33,215 nt of DNA from Veillonella sp. (GTDB taxonomy: Bacteria; Bacillota; Negativicutes; Veillonellales; Veillonellaceae), in contig NZ_DXLG01000002.1 in NCBI RefSeq assembly GCF_019414865.1, positions 1 through 33,215 of the forward strand. The letters run 5' to 3'. Numbering within the stretch: position 1 is the first letter of the stretch; every line of letters starts with the position of its first letter. The notes under the pieces are model-generated. The model worked only from the letters and a program-made list of their open reading frames with translations. It did no database searches and had not been told where the DNA came from. Shown here in pieces: positions 23,595 to 31,569 of this stretch. The translations under genes and the position numbers were made by a program.

Positions 23595-24485
23595 ATGAAA
23601 CCACTAGTAAAGAAAATGTTAACAGCCGTATTGTGTGCATCTACTCTAACAGCTCCATTATTTTTGAGTGGTTGTAGTTTTTCTAAGATTGCCAATGGGG
23701 TGCAGCAAGGTGCTCAAAAGGCATCGCAAAAAGACATTCAAGTCTTTAATCAGTATATTGAAGCAGTTGGTAATTTTAACAGTGGTACCGTACGCTTTGG
23801 ATATGCTATTAATCCTTCCATTCAAAAACTAAGAGAGGGTCAACATTTATCAAGCTTTATGGCACCAAAGTTTGATAGCTTACAACAAAAATTACAAGCC
23901 GCTAAAGATGCGGGTATACCATATGATGATATGAAGGAACCTCTTGATAACGTATTAACCGTATTAAAGGACATTGTACCAGTAGCAAATGAATTGGATA
24001 CGTACTACCAAACTAATTCATATCAAGCAGATAATTATGCTAAGGAACAACAATTAGGACCTAAATACGTTCAATTATATGATCAATTCTATGCAGCATA
24101 TAATCAGCTAGACGCAGTAATTCACAAACATAATACGGAAAATCAACAAGAACAGTTGAAAGAACTTAAAGATTCCGGTAAGAAAAATGCAGCTGCTGCT
24201 CAAGAAGTTCATTTACGTTTAACTGCATTATTGGATAGCTTTGAAGAAGGCAAGCAAATCGATGTAAATGCGGCGAACCAAGAGTTGCAAGGTATCATGG
24301 ATGTGTCCAGCAGCATTACTAGTCCGGACTATAACTCTGCTAAAAATCATTTAAATACAACTATTGGTAGAATTCGTACATTCTTAGGTGACCAAACAGC
24401 TGATCATTACAATGATATGATCGAATCCTATAATAGCTTTATTGGTAGTGTAAATCGCTTGGATATGAACAAACTCGATAAATAG
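23595..24485 (+). CDS. DUF3829-like lipoprotein, copy 2
   Basis: The 296-residue paralogue of the protein at 14991-15893 has the same signal form (MKPLVKKMLTAVLCAS...FLSGC) and clear colinear similarity along its length. Runs such as DNYAKEQQLGPKYVQLY and GKKNAAAAQEV are identical. The first 20 residues after the lipid cysteine differ most. The ATG at 23595 begins the signal peptide and follows GAGAGGGTC. Function unknown; DUF3829 proteins are predicted helical envelope lipoproteins. A small membrane protein follows after 48 bases and may be cotranscribed. Confidence 0.75.
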   Translation: MKPLVKKMLTAVLCASTLTAPLFLSGCSFSKIANGVQQGAQKASQKDIQVFNQYIEAVGNFNSGTVRFGYAINPSIQKLREGQHLSSFMAPKFDSLQQKLQAAKDAGIPYDDMKEPLDNVLTVLKDIVPVANELDTYYQTNSYQADNYAKEQQLGPKYVQLYDQFYAAYNQLDAVIHKHNTENQQEQLKELKDSGKKNAAAAQEVHLRLTALLDSFEEGKQIDVNAANQELQGIMDVSSSITSPDYNSAKNHLNTTIGRIRTFLGDQTADHYNDMIESYNSFIGSVNRLDMNKLDK

Positions 24486-24533
24486 TATCTAATCATATAT
24501 ATCGTTTCATGTAATGTTAGAGAGGTCATTTAA

Positions 24534-24794
24534 ATGAGCAAAAAAATGTTATTACCAGTTGGTATTGTAGTTTTAATTATAGGTGTTGTTATCCTATTAT
24601 TAAATCCAGATCCAGCAACAACGAATTTAGAAATTGCAAGAAATGCTACCAATGCACGAGAGGCAGCACAAGCGATTTCTTCTAATAATCAAACCTATGC
24701 TTGGATGTATTCCATTGGCATGTTCTGTAGTGGTTTTGGCTTGTCCTTAACAATCGGTGGCATACTTGTAAAATTCCTCAAAAAAGACCAATAA
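24534..24794 (+). CDS. Small two-helix membrane protein of unknown function
   Basis: I do not recognise the family. The 86-residue protein has a hydrophobic segment at residues 5-24 (LLPVGIVVLIIGVVILLL), a hydrophilic Asn/Ala-rich loop of about 30 residues (NPDPATTNLEIARNATNARE and on), and a second segment at about 58-79 ending in KFLKKDQ. GAGAGGTC lies upstream of the ATG. It follows the DUF3829-like lipoprotein closely and is ended by a strong terminator, so the pair may act together at the membrane. Confidence 0.6.
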   Translation: MSKKMLLPVGIVVLIIGVVILLLNPDPATTNLEIARNATNAREAAQAISSNNQTYAWMYSIGMFCSGFGLSLTIGGILVKFLKKDQ

Positions 24795-24833
24795 ACCATA
24801 TATGCTATGGTTATGCGATGTCAAATCGTGATG

Positions 24834-24917
24834 GAATAAAGCTAAAATAAAGCCAAAATAGATGTAGAATAAAGCTCAAGTAAGACCAAAATAAAACAGA
24901 ATAAAATCAAAATAAAG
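24834..24917. repeat. Degenerate A-rich tandem repeat
   Basis: Three imperfect copies begin GAATAAA at 24834, 24867 and 24899. The first two are 33 and 32 bases; the third is cut short by the terminator. The shared pattern is GAATAAAGCT, then a variable part, then CCAAAATA. It is untranslated. Confidence 0.5.
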
Positions 24918-24960
24918 GGCTATACTAATATGTGTATCACTATTAGTATAGCCTTTTTTT
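24918..24960 (+). terminator. Terminator before exbB
   Basis: GGCTATACTAATA (24918-24930) and TATTAGTATAGCC (24941-24953) form a perfect 13-bp stem followed by seven T. Confidence 0.9.
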
Positions 24961-24992
24961 AACTCATAATTATTTTTAGATACCTTAAAACG

Positions 24993-25001
24993 TGATATAA
25001 T
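24993..25001 (+). promoter_or_regulatory. Extended -10 promoter of exbB-exbD-tonB
   Basis: TGATATAAT is an extended -10 lying 33 bases after the preceding terminator and about 45 bases before the exbB start. A -35 is not evident. No Fur-type box was recognised. Confidence 0.5.
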
Positions 25002-25045
25002 AAAGGTTATTAGGGCCTAGAGGGTGAAGGCTTTTGGAGGTTAGT

Positions 25046-25651
25046 ATGAGTAGTATAGCGCATTTATTTGTGGCTGGTGGATTTGTAATGTATCCGCTAG
25101 TAATTTTTTTGCTCTTTGCGTTGATGATTGGCATTGAGCGTATCGTTTTATATCGCAAGTTTACAAAGGACTTGCATCGCTTTAATAAGGTATTAGAAAA
25201 GAACCAAAGCTGGGTTATGTTGCCGAGCATATTGGAACGAGACACCTTGGAGTTAGGATCCTTATTTGCTCGTGCTATTCGCAGTGCTAAGAACTACAAT
25301 AGCTTGGAAAATCGTTTGCAAGATATCGTATCCTATGCTGATGAGCGATTAAAACGCGGCCTTAGCTGGCTTAGCATGATTGTAACTATGGCTCCACTAT
25401 TGGGCCTATTGGGGACCGTACTTGGCATGATTCGTGCCTTTGCTGTCGTAGGCGGCGATATTGGTGCGCCTACCATCATTACTGGCGGTGTATCCGAGGC
25501 CTTGGTGGCAACGGCGACAGGCTTGACGGTAGCCATCATTGCACTAGGCTTTCACAGTTACTGTGCGGCAAAGGTCAACGATTCTATTACTACATTAGAG
25601 CATGAGTGTGGTAATATCCTCGATGCGTACAACGAGGAACATGATATATGA
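25046..25651 (+). CDS. exbB: ExbB/MotA/TolQ-family proton channel subunit
   Basis: The 201-residue protein has three membrane segments: one near residues 8-30 and two in the C-terminal half, within LSMIVTMAPLLGLLGTVLGMIRAF and TGGVSEALVATATGLTVAIIALGFHSY. This is the classic ExbB/TolQ signature. With ExbD it converts the proton-motive force into movement of TonB. The ATG at 25046 follows TTTTGGAGG. It overlaps exbD by 4 bases (ATGA). ExbB is favoured over TolQ because a tonB-type gene, not tolA/tolB/pal, completes the operon. Confidence 0.9.
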   Translation: MSSIAHLFVAGGFVMYPLVIFLLFALMIGIERIVLYRKFTKDLHRFNKVLEKNQSWVMLPSILERDTLELGSLFARAIRSAKNYNSLENRLQDIVSYADERLKRGLSWLSMIVTMAPLLGLLGTVLGMIRAFAVVGGDIGAPTIITGGVSEALVATATGLTVAIIALGFHSYCAAKVNDSITTLEHECGNILDAYNEEHDI

Positions 25652-26052
25652 GACGACGCACATTAGGGGTTAAAAAAGAACCGACAATCATGATTATCCC
25701 TATGATCGATATCGTATTCTTTTTATTGGTATTTTTCATGGTGGGTACGCTGTACATGAATACAGAGCAGCAAATTCCTCTAAATTTGCCATCTACATCC
25801 ACTTCTACGGCAAAATCTATCGAGCCTATTACGATTACCTTAACTACAACGCATACGTTATATATCGATAATCAGGAAATCTCTTCGGAACGCTTGGCGG
25901 AAGAGGTGCGGTCTATCGTTAAACAAGCACCGCGACAAGCCTTTGTTATCCGCGCATCTAAGGATGTATATTACAGCGAGGTTATCGCTCTGTTAGATAT
26001 GCTCAAGGTAAATGGCGCCAAGTATATTAGCGTCGCAACGGAACGGAAGTGA
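25648..26052 (+). CDS. exbD: ExbD/TolR-family protein
   Basis: The 134-residue protein has a single N-terminal membrane helix with the essential acidic residue (MIIPMIDIVFFLLVFF, D21) and a periplasmic domain ending in ALLDMLKVNGAKYISVATE, the standard ExbD/TolR fold. The start overlaps the exbB stop as ATGA, indicating coupled translation. It pairs with ExbB as the stator of the TonB motor. Confidence 0.92.
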   Translation: MRRRTLGVKKEPTIMIIPMIDIVFFLLVFFMVGTLYMNTEQQIPLNLPSTSTSTAKSIEPITITLTTTHTLYIDNQEISSERLAEEVRSIVKQAPRQAFVIRASKDVYYSEVIALLDMLKVNGAKYISVATERK

Positions 26053-26056
26053 TTCT

Positions 26057-26890
26057 ATGTTTGAATCGCATTATTTGAAACCGTTCATCGTGTCCTTAGG
26101 CATTACGACGATACTCGTATCTGGGATGGGGTTTTCTTTGCGAGGTATGGCGGGCACTGGGGCAGCTCATGATGCGGCTGAAATTAGCTTTGATTTGCCT
26201 GATGATGGTGAAAGCAGTACAGAGGTAACCGAACCAACTCCACAACCTGAGGAGAAGGTTGCCCCCGCAGAGGCAGTACCAGAACGTACAGAAGCAAAGC
26301 CTAAACCTCAGTCACAACCTGTGATGGAGGAAGTGACACCTGGTGAAAATGAACGAACTAAAACATTAGATACAAATGCTAGTACACAAGAGCAGCGACG
26401 AGAATGGGCTATTCCTAAGGCCATTGAAACTGAAGCGGCTGGCGTAGAGCAAGCGGTTATAACTCATGAAAAACAATCAAAACCGAAAGAGGCGCCTATG
26501 GGTAAGGACGTTACATCTGACCCTAATGCCGATGGTGATGGTCGAACAGAAACGGCTGATTTATCATTCTTATCAGATATTGCGTGGAGCTTGTTAACAC
26601 CAGGACAGCAAGAACTATTGCGTCAGCCAGCTATTAATCCAAGCGCCTATCTTCGCCGTGTTCAAGAACAAGGCGCGAAATCTTCTGTAACAGGTACTGT
26701 TACGGTGAAGGTAAACTTTGGAGAAGATGGACATGTCATCGTTGCTCAGAACACACCGCGCATCGTGGTGGACGGAATACCGCCCGATGTAATGGAAGAA
26801 GCATTGCGCATTGTTAAAACCAGTGGCAGCATCGTCAACCACTCTGGACGTATACAAACCTTAACAATCCCTGTCGTTATGGGACAATAA
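26057..26890 (+). CDS. tonB: TonB-family energy transducer
   Basis: The 277-residue protein has an N-terminal membrane anchor (KPFIVSLGITTILVSGMGFSL, residues about 7-27). A Pro/Glu/Lys-rich spacer follows (for example TEPTPQPEEKVAPAEAVPE), then a long polar linker and a TonB-C-like domain from about residue 205 (GTVTVKVNFGEDGHV to the end). It would carry energy from ExbBD to outer-membrane receptors. The ATG at 26057 lies 4 bases after the exbD stop. No TonB-dependent receptor lies next to it, so it may serve receptors elsewhere. The C-terminal domain is divergent; a related TolA-like role cannot be excluded. Confidence 0.8.
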   Translation: MFESHYLKPFIVSLGITTILVSGMGFSLRGMAGTGAAHDAAEISFDLPDDGESSTEVTEPTPQPEEKVAPAEAVPERTEAKPKPQSQPVMEEVTPGENERTKTLDTNASTQEQRREWAIPKAIETEAAGVEQAVITHEKQSKPKEAPMGKDVTSDPNADGDGRTETADLSFLSDIAWSLLTPGQQELLRQPAINPSAYLRRVQEQGAKSSVTGTVTVKVNFGEDGHVIVAQNTPRIVVDGIPPDVMEEALRIVKTSGSIVNHSGRIQTLTIPVVMGQ

Positions 26891-26932
26891 AGAGGCATAT
26901 CACATACTATGTATGTAAGATATGCCTCTTTT
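26889..26932 (+). terminator. Terminator of exbB-exbD-tonB
   Basis: AAAGAGGCATATC pairs with GATATGCCTCTTTT, and an inner stem ACATAC-TAT-GTATGT stacks on it. The T-run is clean on the plus strand and partial on the minus strand, where it could also serve the convergent gene. Confidence 0.85.
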
Positions 26933-27021
26933 ACTTTTGCAGTATTAGTTATTTGTAGCCTGTTATTTATGGTTACCAGATTATTATAGGAATATAATTC
27001 ATATGGAAAAACTGTATCCTA

Positions 27022-27432
27022 TTAATCCTGGTTTGTAAGCATTGTTTTGGTAGAGTTGAACACTGCAAGATATACGATAGCGCCACCGATAAATAATGTA
27101 ACTTGCATAGGTGCGCTAAATTGATTGACGCGCCATAATGCGAAGGCGTAGAAGAACATTGTCACTAGCATGATAAGGAATGCGATGATAACGCGTACAT
27201 TGGTATTAACCGCTAAGGATGTAGTGATGCGAGATTTATTGAGTATTACATAAATTAAGGATACAATGATGTCTGCTGTAAAGATGGAGAATACATAGTT
27301 GAGATCAAACTCTCCAAATAGAACTACAGCCAAGCCGATAAAGCTAAGCCCAAAGAATAGGCGTAATAGAATGCCTACAGTATTCGATTCATTGCGCTGT
27401 GCACGTCGCTCTTTGCGATTTAAATTTGCCAT
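27022..27432 (-). CDS. Small four-helix membrane protein of unknown function
   Basis: I do not recognise the family. The 136-residue protein opens with a strongly basic segment (MANLNRKERRAQRNES) and then has four hydrophobic helices, about residues 18-38, 45-63, 77-98 and 107-127. The basic start places the N-terminus in the cytoplasm. The ATG at 27432 follows GGGAGG at the right spacing; the ATG 21 bases upstream does not. It converges on the tonB operon and has an extended -10-like promoter upstream. Confidence 0.6.
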   Translation of the reverse strand: MANLNRKERRAQRNESNTVGILLRLFFGLSFIGLAVVLFGEFDLNYVFSIFTADIIVSLIYVILNKSRITTSLAVNTNVRVIIAFLIMLVTMFFYAFALWRVNQFSAPMQVTLFIGGAIVYLAVFNSTKTMLTNQD

Positions 27433-27475
27433 GAAAGCCTCCCTATTTTTCATAGTAGATTTAGTCTGTATGTTT

Positions 27476-27486
27476 ATTATATATCA
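27476..27486 (-). promoter_or_regulatory. Promoter of the small membrane protein
   Basis: On the minus strand the bases read TGATATATAAT, a stretched version of the extended -10 seen at other genes here, about 45 bases from the start codon. Confidence 0.4.
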
Positions 27487-27662
27487 CAATGTACAGCTAT
27501 GATACAGTATTAGTAAATTTATTTATTGTTATATTACTATATAAGGTATAACTCCATAGTTATATGGGGCTTACTAATGTAATAATTTAGAAAATAAATG
27601 TGTAACTATATGAGATGTAACGTATAGTTATCATAGAATATGAGTGCATAAAGAGAGAGAGT

Positions 27663-28622
27663 ATGATTCAAGTTATTCTTACCTATATTGTTAACGTTAT
27701 CATTGTATTTATCTTCTTCCCAATTTTAGAGTCCGCAGTTCAATACGTATATCCTTTTTCTTGGGATTGGCTTATGAACCCACTACAATTAGCGGATAAG
27801 TTAGAGGTGTATATCGTTATAGCCTTTGCATTACCTATTATAGTGGCTATAGGACTATTTTTGCCGCCTTTTAGTTGGATTGCTCATGCAATGCAAAGTG
27901 AAAGAAAACCAAGTGTAGAAGAATCGGCCTATCTTGAACCAATATTTGAAAAATTATGTGCCTATAGTGAGGTAAAACGTGATTCACTAACTGTGCGTAT
28001 GCGTAATGATGAGGATATCAATGCCTTTGCTTCGGGAATCAATCATATTACGATACATACAGGTGCCTTACGAGCATTAAGTGAGGATCAATTGGTAGGC
28101 GTTTTGGCGCATGAGTTGGGTCATTTGCGTCATCGCGATACCATTTATTTAACTATAACCTATGCCATGGATCGACTAGGGCAATTGATTTTAAATCTTG
28201 TAATATTGCTTAACTTTGCATTGAATATACTGGCAATTATACCGATTGTTAATATTGTAGTTCGCATTATTCAATTAGCTATAGTCATTATGATTACAGC
28301 GGTGGAATACATACTACAGTTACCGAAGTGGATAACCTATTATTTTGATAGCCGTCGCCGTGAGTATGCTGCTGATGCGTACGCTATATCAATTGGTTTA
28401 GGTCGAGAATTGCGGGATGGCCTCGTTTCATTGGGCCTAGCGACTGACCAAATTGGCATGCTTGAGAATGGCGAATTATATGATCGTGAAAGTACGGGAT
28501 TTTTTAGCCGTTTATTTATTACCCATCCAAAAATGATTAAACGAATTCATCGCATCGATGAAGGCAGAGAGGTGTACGAGTTGAAAAAAAATCTTATGTG
28601 GAACCGACTGTTAAAAAAATAG
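27663..28622 (+). CDS. M48-family (HtpX-like) membrane metallopeptidase
   Basis: The 319-residue protein has two membrane helices at the N-terminus (residues 3-25 and 48-72). The zinc motif H150-E-L-G-H154 lies in VLAHELGHLRHRD, and the third ligand E234 in RREYAADAYA. Two more hydrophobic stretches lie between the motifs (about 170-220). This is the HtpX/Ste24-like M48B layout, with the active site facing the cytoplasm. Such proteases clear misfolded or surplus membrane proteins. GAGAGAGAG precedes the ATG. It is a single gene; the promoter was not identified with confidence. Confidence 0.85.
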   Translation: MIQVILTYIVNVIIVFIFFPILESAVQYVYPFSWDWLMNPLQLADKLEVYIVIAFALPIIVAIGLFLPPFSWIAHAMQSERKPSVEESAYLEPIFEKLCAYSEVKRDSLTVRMRNDEDINAFASGINHITIHTGALRALSEDQLVGVLAHELGHLRHRDTIYLTITYAMDRLGQLILNLVILLNFALNILAIIPIVNIVVRIIQLAIVIMITAVEYILQLPKWITYYFDSRRREYAADAYAISIGLGRELRDGLVSLGLATDQIGMLENGELYDRESTGFFSRLFITHPKMIKRIHRIDEGREVYELKKNLMWNRLLKK

Positions 28623-28629
28623 GCTCTGG

Positions 28630-28674
28630 AAATACGAACGATTAGTAAATTTAATATAATTATCATTCGGAAAA
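28630..28674 (+). promoter_or_regulatory. Pair of PurBox-like operators upstream of purB
   Basis: AAATACGAACGATT (28630-28643) and, inverted, TATCATTCGGAAAA (28661-28674) are separated by exactly 17 bases. Two inverted CCGAA-type boxes 16-17 bases apart is the arrangement known for the Bacillus PurR repressor. The first box has one mismatch in the CCGAAC core. The regulator is inferred. Confidence 0.5.
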
Positions 28675-28688
28675 TTTAGGTCCATTCA

Positions 28689-28728
28689 TTGAATGGAGCT
28701 TTCACATATGGTACAATTATTGTATAAG
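28689..28728 (+). promoter_or_regulatory. purB promoter region
   Basis: Two options overlap: TTGAAT (28689-28694) with TACAAT (28712-28717) at 17 bases, or TTCACA (28701-28706) with TATAAG (28723-28728) at 16. The second matches the purA promoter, which also uses TTCACA. A small hairpin, TCCATTCA/TGAATGGA, overlaps the upstream part. Confidence 0.45.
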
Positions 28729-28760
28729 AAATCTAGCTTTTATCATGCAAAGGAGACATC

Positions 28761-30056
28761 ATGATACCACGTTATACACGAGAAGAAATGGGCCATATTT
28801 GGAGCGAACGCAACGAGTTCGACACAATGTTATTGGTAGAAACATTGGCATCCGAGGCACAAGCTGAGTTGGGCGTTATCCCTAAAGAAGCGGCTAAAGC
28901 CATTCGTGAAAAGGGCAATTTCGACGTTGAACGCATTCATGAAATCGAAAAGGAAACAAACCACGATATCATTTCCTTCGTAACAGCAGTGGGCGAATAC
29001 GTAGGTCCTGAAGCGGCTAAATATATCCACCTTGGCCTTACATCTACTGACGTTAAAGATACAGCGCTTGGTTACATGATGAAACAAGCATGCGACATCT
29101 TGATTGAAGATTTGAAACGCTTGCACGACGTATTGCGTCGTCGCGCAGCTGAGTTCAAATACACACCTATGATCGGCCGTACACATGGTATTCACGGCGA
29201 ACCAACTACATTTGGCTTGAAATTAGCATTGTGGATGGCTGAAGTAGAACGCGATATCGAACGCATGGAACATGCTCGTAAAAGCGTTGCTGTAGGTAAA
29301 TTGTCCGGTGCTGTTGGTACATACTCCAACATCGATCCATTCGTAGAGCAATACGTATGCGAAAAATTAGGTCTTGAACCTGTTAAAATCGCTACACAAG
29401 TAGTACAACGTGACCGTCATGCTGAATTGTTGTCCACTATTGCTGTTGTAGGCGGCACATTGGATAAAATCGCTTTGGAAATCCGTCACTTGCAACGTAC
29501 TGAAGTGCGCGAAGCAGAAGAATACTTCAGCCCTAAACAAAAGGGTTCCTCCGCGATGCCTCATAAACGCAATCCTATTACATGTGAAAGAATTTGTGGT
29601 ATGGCTCGCTTGCTTCGTGGCTATGCTCAATCTGCTTACGAAGACCAAGCTTTGTGGCATGAACGCGACATTTCCCATAGCTCTGTAGAACGCGTTATCT
29701 TGCCAGATGCAACCATTGCATTGAACTACATGCTTCACCTTACAATCCGCACTATCGATAAATTGTTGGTATATCCTGAAACAATGCTTAAAAACCTCAA
29801 CCTTACAGGCGGCCTTGTATTCAGCCAAACAATTTTGACTCACCTTGTAGATAAAGGTGCAGTACGTGATGAAGCATATCGTTGGGTTCAAAAATACGCT
29901 ATGGAACGCTGGCTTGAAGGCAAAGATTTCGCTACAGGTCTTAAATCTGATGAAAACATCAAGAAATACATGACTGCTGAAGAAATCGATGCATGCTTCG
30001 ATCCTCATAAATTGTTAAAACATGTTGATACAATCATGGCTCGCTTTGGCCTATAA
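28761..30056 (+). CDS. purB: Adenylosuccinate lyase
   Basis: The 431-residue enzyme belongs to the fumarase/aspartase superfamily. It has the superfamily signature GSSAMPHKRNP (from residue 262), an early LGLTSTDVKDTA, and RTHGIHGEPTTFG with the active-site histidine. It makes AMP plus fumarate from adenylosuccinate and also acts on SAICAR in de novo purine synthesis. Length is standard. AAAGGAGAC precedes the ATG. It has its own promoter with PurBox-like sites and is followed by an MFS gene, with purA after that; the two pur genes are separate units. Confidence 0.95.
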   Translation: MIPRYTREEMGHIWSERNEFDTMLLVETLASEAQAELGVIPKEAAKAIREKGNFDVERIHEIEKETNHDIISFVTAVGEYVGPEAAKYIHLGLTSTDVKDTALGYMMKQACDILIEDLKRLHDVLRRRAAEFKYTPMIGRTHGIHGEPTTFGLKLALWMAEVERDIERMEHARKSVAVGKLSGAVGTYSNIDPFVEQYVCEKLGLEPVKIATQVVQRDRHAELLSTIAVVGGTLDKIALEIRHLQRTEVREAEEYFSPKQKGSSAMPHKRNPITCERICGMARLLRGYAQSAYEDQALWHERDISHSSVERVILPDATIALNYMLHLTIRTIDKLLVYPETMLKNLNLTGGLVFSQTILTHLVDKGAVRDEAYRWVQKYAMERWLEGKDFATGLKSDENIKKYMTAEEIDACFDPHKLLKHVDTIMARFGL

Positions 30057-30093
30057 TTGTAGGGTACTTCCCATATAACATACGAAAGACTAG

Positions 30094-30156
30094 GGTAGGT
30101 ATAGACCAATCAGCCTATGGCACGTGCATTAGGTGTTGGCTATATCTATCCTTTTT
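30094..30156 (+). terminator. Terminator after purB
   Basis: GGTAGGTATAGACCAA (30094-30109) pairs with TTGGCTATATCTATCC (30136-30151), with two mismatches and a G-U pair, followed by five T. An inner stem CCTA/TAGG encloses GCACGTGC. Confidence 0.65.
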
Positions 30157-30278
30157 ATTTTGAAAGTAATCTGTTATTTATACTGTTTTGTGGACAATTA
30201 TGAGCACAATTATGAGCTGGTTTCCTAGTAAGCATCTCTGTATCTTAGGGGAAATTAGCTATTGTATTAGGAGGTTAT

Positions 30279-31427
30279 ATGAAACGTATCATACGAAAGT
30301 ACGGACCGCCTATTTTTCACTGTATTAATGACTTTGGACAAGGTTCACTAGCGGCGCTCATACCGTTCTTTATCGCTAATTTTGGCCTTAATTACTATCA
30401 ATCGGCATCCATTATTTTCTGTAACACCGTAGTGGCTTCCGTGGCGCAGCCTATCTTGGGCTATGTGGCGGATCGGTGGCGCGTGCCGTGGTTCATTCCT
30501 GTAGGCTTTACCGTAACATTAGTCTCTATCAGCGCCATTGCACTGGCAACGAGCTATGAAATGATATTAGCTCTATCGCTCATTGCAGGGATTGGGGCGG
30601 CACTATTCCATCCTGAGGCGGCTCTTCTCGTGAACCGCACGCAATCCAATGAACTTGGTAATGCCATGGGACGATTTGCGGTTGGGGGCAGCGCTGGTTT
30701 TGCACTGGGCCCACTCCTTGCTGGTGGTGTGTACGTCTTTTGCGGTCAATTCCTTTGGTTGTTCACGGCAATTGCATTGATTGGCGTGTTGCTGTATGTG
30801 TATGCCTTTACAGGCTCTACAGATACCGATGCTATTGGTGAAAGTAAAAGCTCTGCTAAATCTACTAATAGTGGCACTAACGATTGGGTTAGCTTTGGCA
30901 AATTATTCTTTGTCATTGCTTCTCGATCTATACTATTCTCTGTATTATCCATCTTTATCCCTATTTTATACATTACTGTTATTAACGGAGAAGCCAGTGC
31001 ATCGAGTTTAGCTTTAACGATGTACTTTGCAATGGGCGCTGTTCTTACCTATATGGGCGGGGCGTTGTCAGATAAATTAGGCTTCCTTAAAACAGTTCGC
31101 TTAGGCAATCTTATCTTCTTGCCATCTGTTTTAGTCTTTATCTTTGTGCCTAATATATGGGGCTTTTTCGGCGCCATGATCCCAATGGCCTTTGGTGTAT
31201 TCTCACAATACGGTCCAATTACGGTACTAGGTCAAAAATACCTGGCTAAAAATGCGGGCTTTGCATCTGGTATTACACTAGGCCTTGGTATTACCTTAGG
31301 TGGACTTGTAGCGCCATATGTGGGCCATATAGCCGACATCTATGACGTACAAACTGCTTTGATGACATTGATACCTGTAGGCTTGATGGGACTTTTCATG
31401 AGCTTCTGGCTTAAAGAACCAAAATAA
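30279..31427 (+). CDS. MFS transporter, fosmidomycin-resistance (Fsr)-like
   Basis: The 382-residue protein has about twelve hydrophobic segments. The start, PIFHCINDFGQGSLAALIPFF, with H-x-x-N-D-F in the first helix, and the following SIIFCNTVVASVAQPILGYVADR are typical of the Fsr group of major-facilitator exporters. Between helices 6 and 7 is a polar Ser-rich loop (SKSSAKSTNSGTND). Fsr proteins expel fosmidomycin and probably other compounds; the physiological substrate is unknown. TTAGGAGG lies 5 bases before the ATG. It sits between purB and purA but has no evident link to purines. Confidence 0.82.
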   Translation: MKRIIRKYGPPIFHCINDFGQGSLAALIPFFIANFGLNYYQSASIIFCNTVVASVAQPILGYVADRWRVPWFIPVGFTVTLVSISAIALATSYEMILALSLIAGIGAALFHPEAALLVNRTQSNELGNAMGRFAVGGSAGFALGPLLAGGVYVFCGQFLWLFTAIALIGVLLYVYAFTGSTDTDAIGESKSSAKSTNSGTNDWVSFGKLFFVIASRSILFSVLSIFIPILYITVINGEASASSLALTMYFAMGAVLTYMGGALSDKLGFLKTVRLGNLIFLPSVLVFIFVPNIWGFFGAMIPMAFGVFSQYGPITVLGQKYLAKNAGFASGITLGLGITLGGLVAPYVGHIADIYDVQTALMTLIPVGLMGLFMSFWLKEPK

Positions 31428-31500
31428 TATCTTTAAAAACGTTGCAGAAAATTGCTCACGCCTTTGGGAAGAAACTAAAGATTGAATTTGTATAAATACT

Positions 31501-31529
31501 TTCACAGAGTCCGAACATTGTTGTATAAT
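31501..31529 (+). promoter_or_regulatory. purA promoter containing a PurBox-like site
   Basis: TTCACA (31501-31506), a 17-base spacer and TATAAT (31524-31529) form the promoter. The spacer holds AGAGTCCGAACATT (31506-31519) with an exact CCGAAC core, the motif known for Bacillus-type PurR. A bound repressor would cover the promoter. A clear second inverted box at 17 bases is not present. Confidence 0.55.
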
Positions 31530-31569
31530 GTTAGTGAATTATTTAGACTTTCACATGGAGGATATAGAT

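Noticed and set aside
28712..28724. TACAATTATTGTA in the purB promoter as a further MarR/OhrR-like operator
   Set aside because: The half-site spacing is shorter than at 72-87 and 791-805, and such words arise easily from overlapping TACAAT/TATAAT promoter elements.
29367..30008. A 213-codon minus-strand frame inside purB
   Set aside because: It is antisense to a complete, conserved enzyme, Cys- and Phe-rich in the manner of shadow frames, with no recognisable domain.
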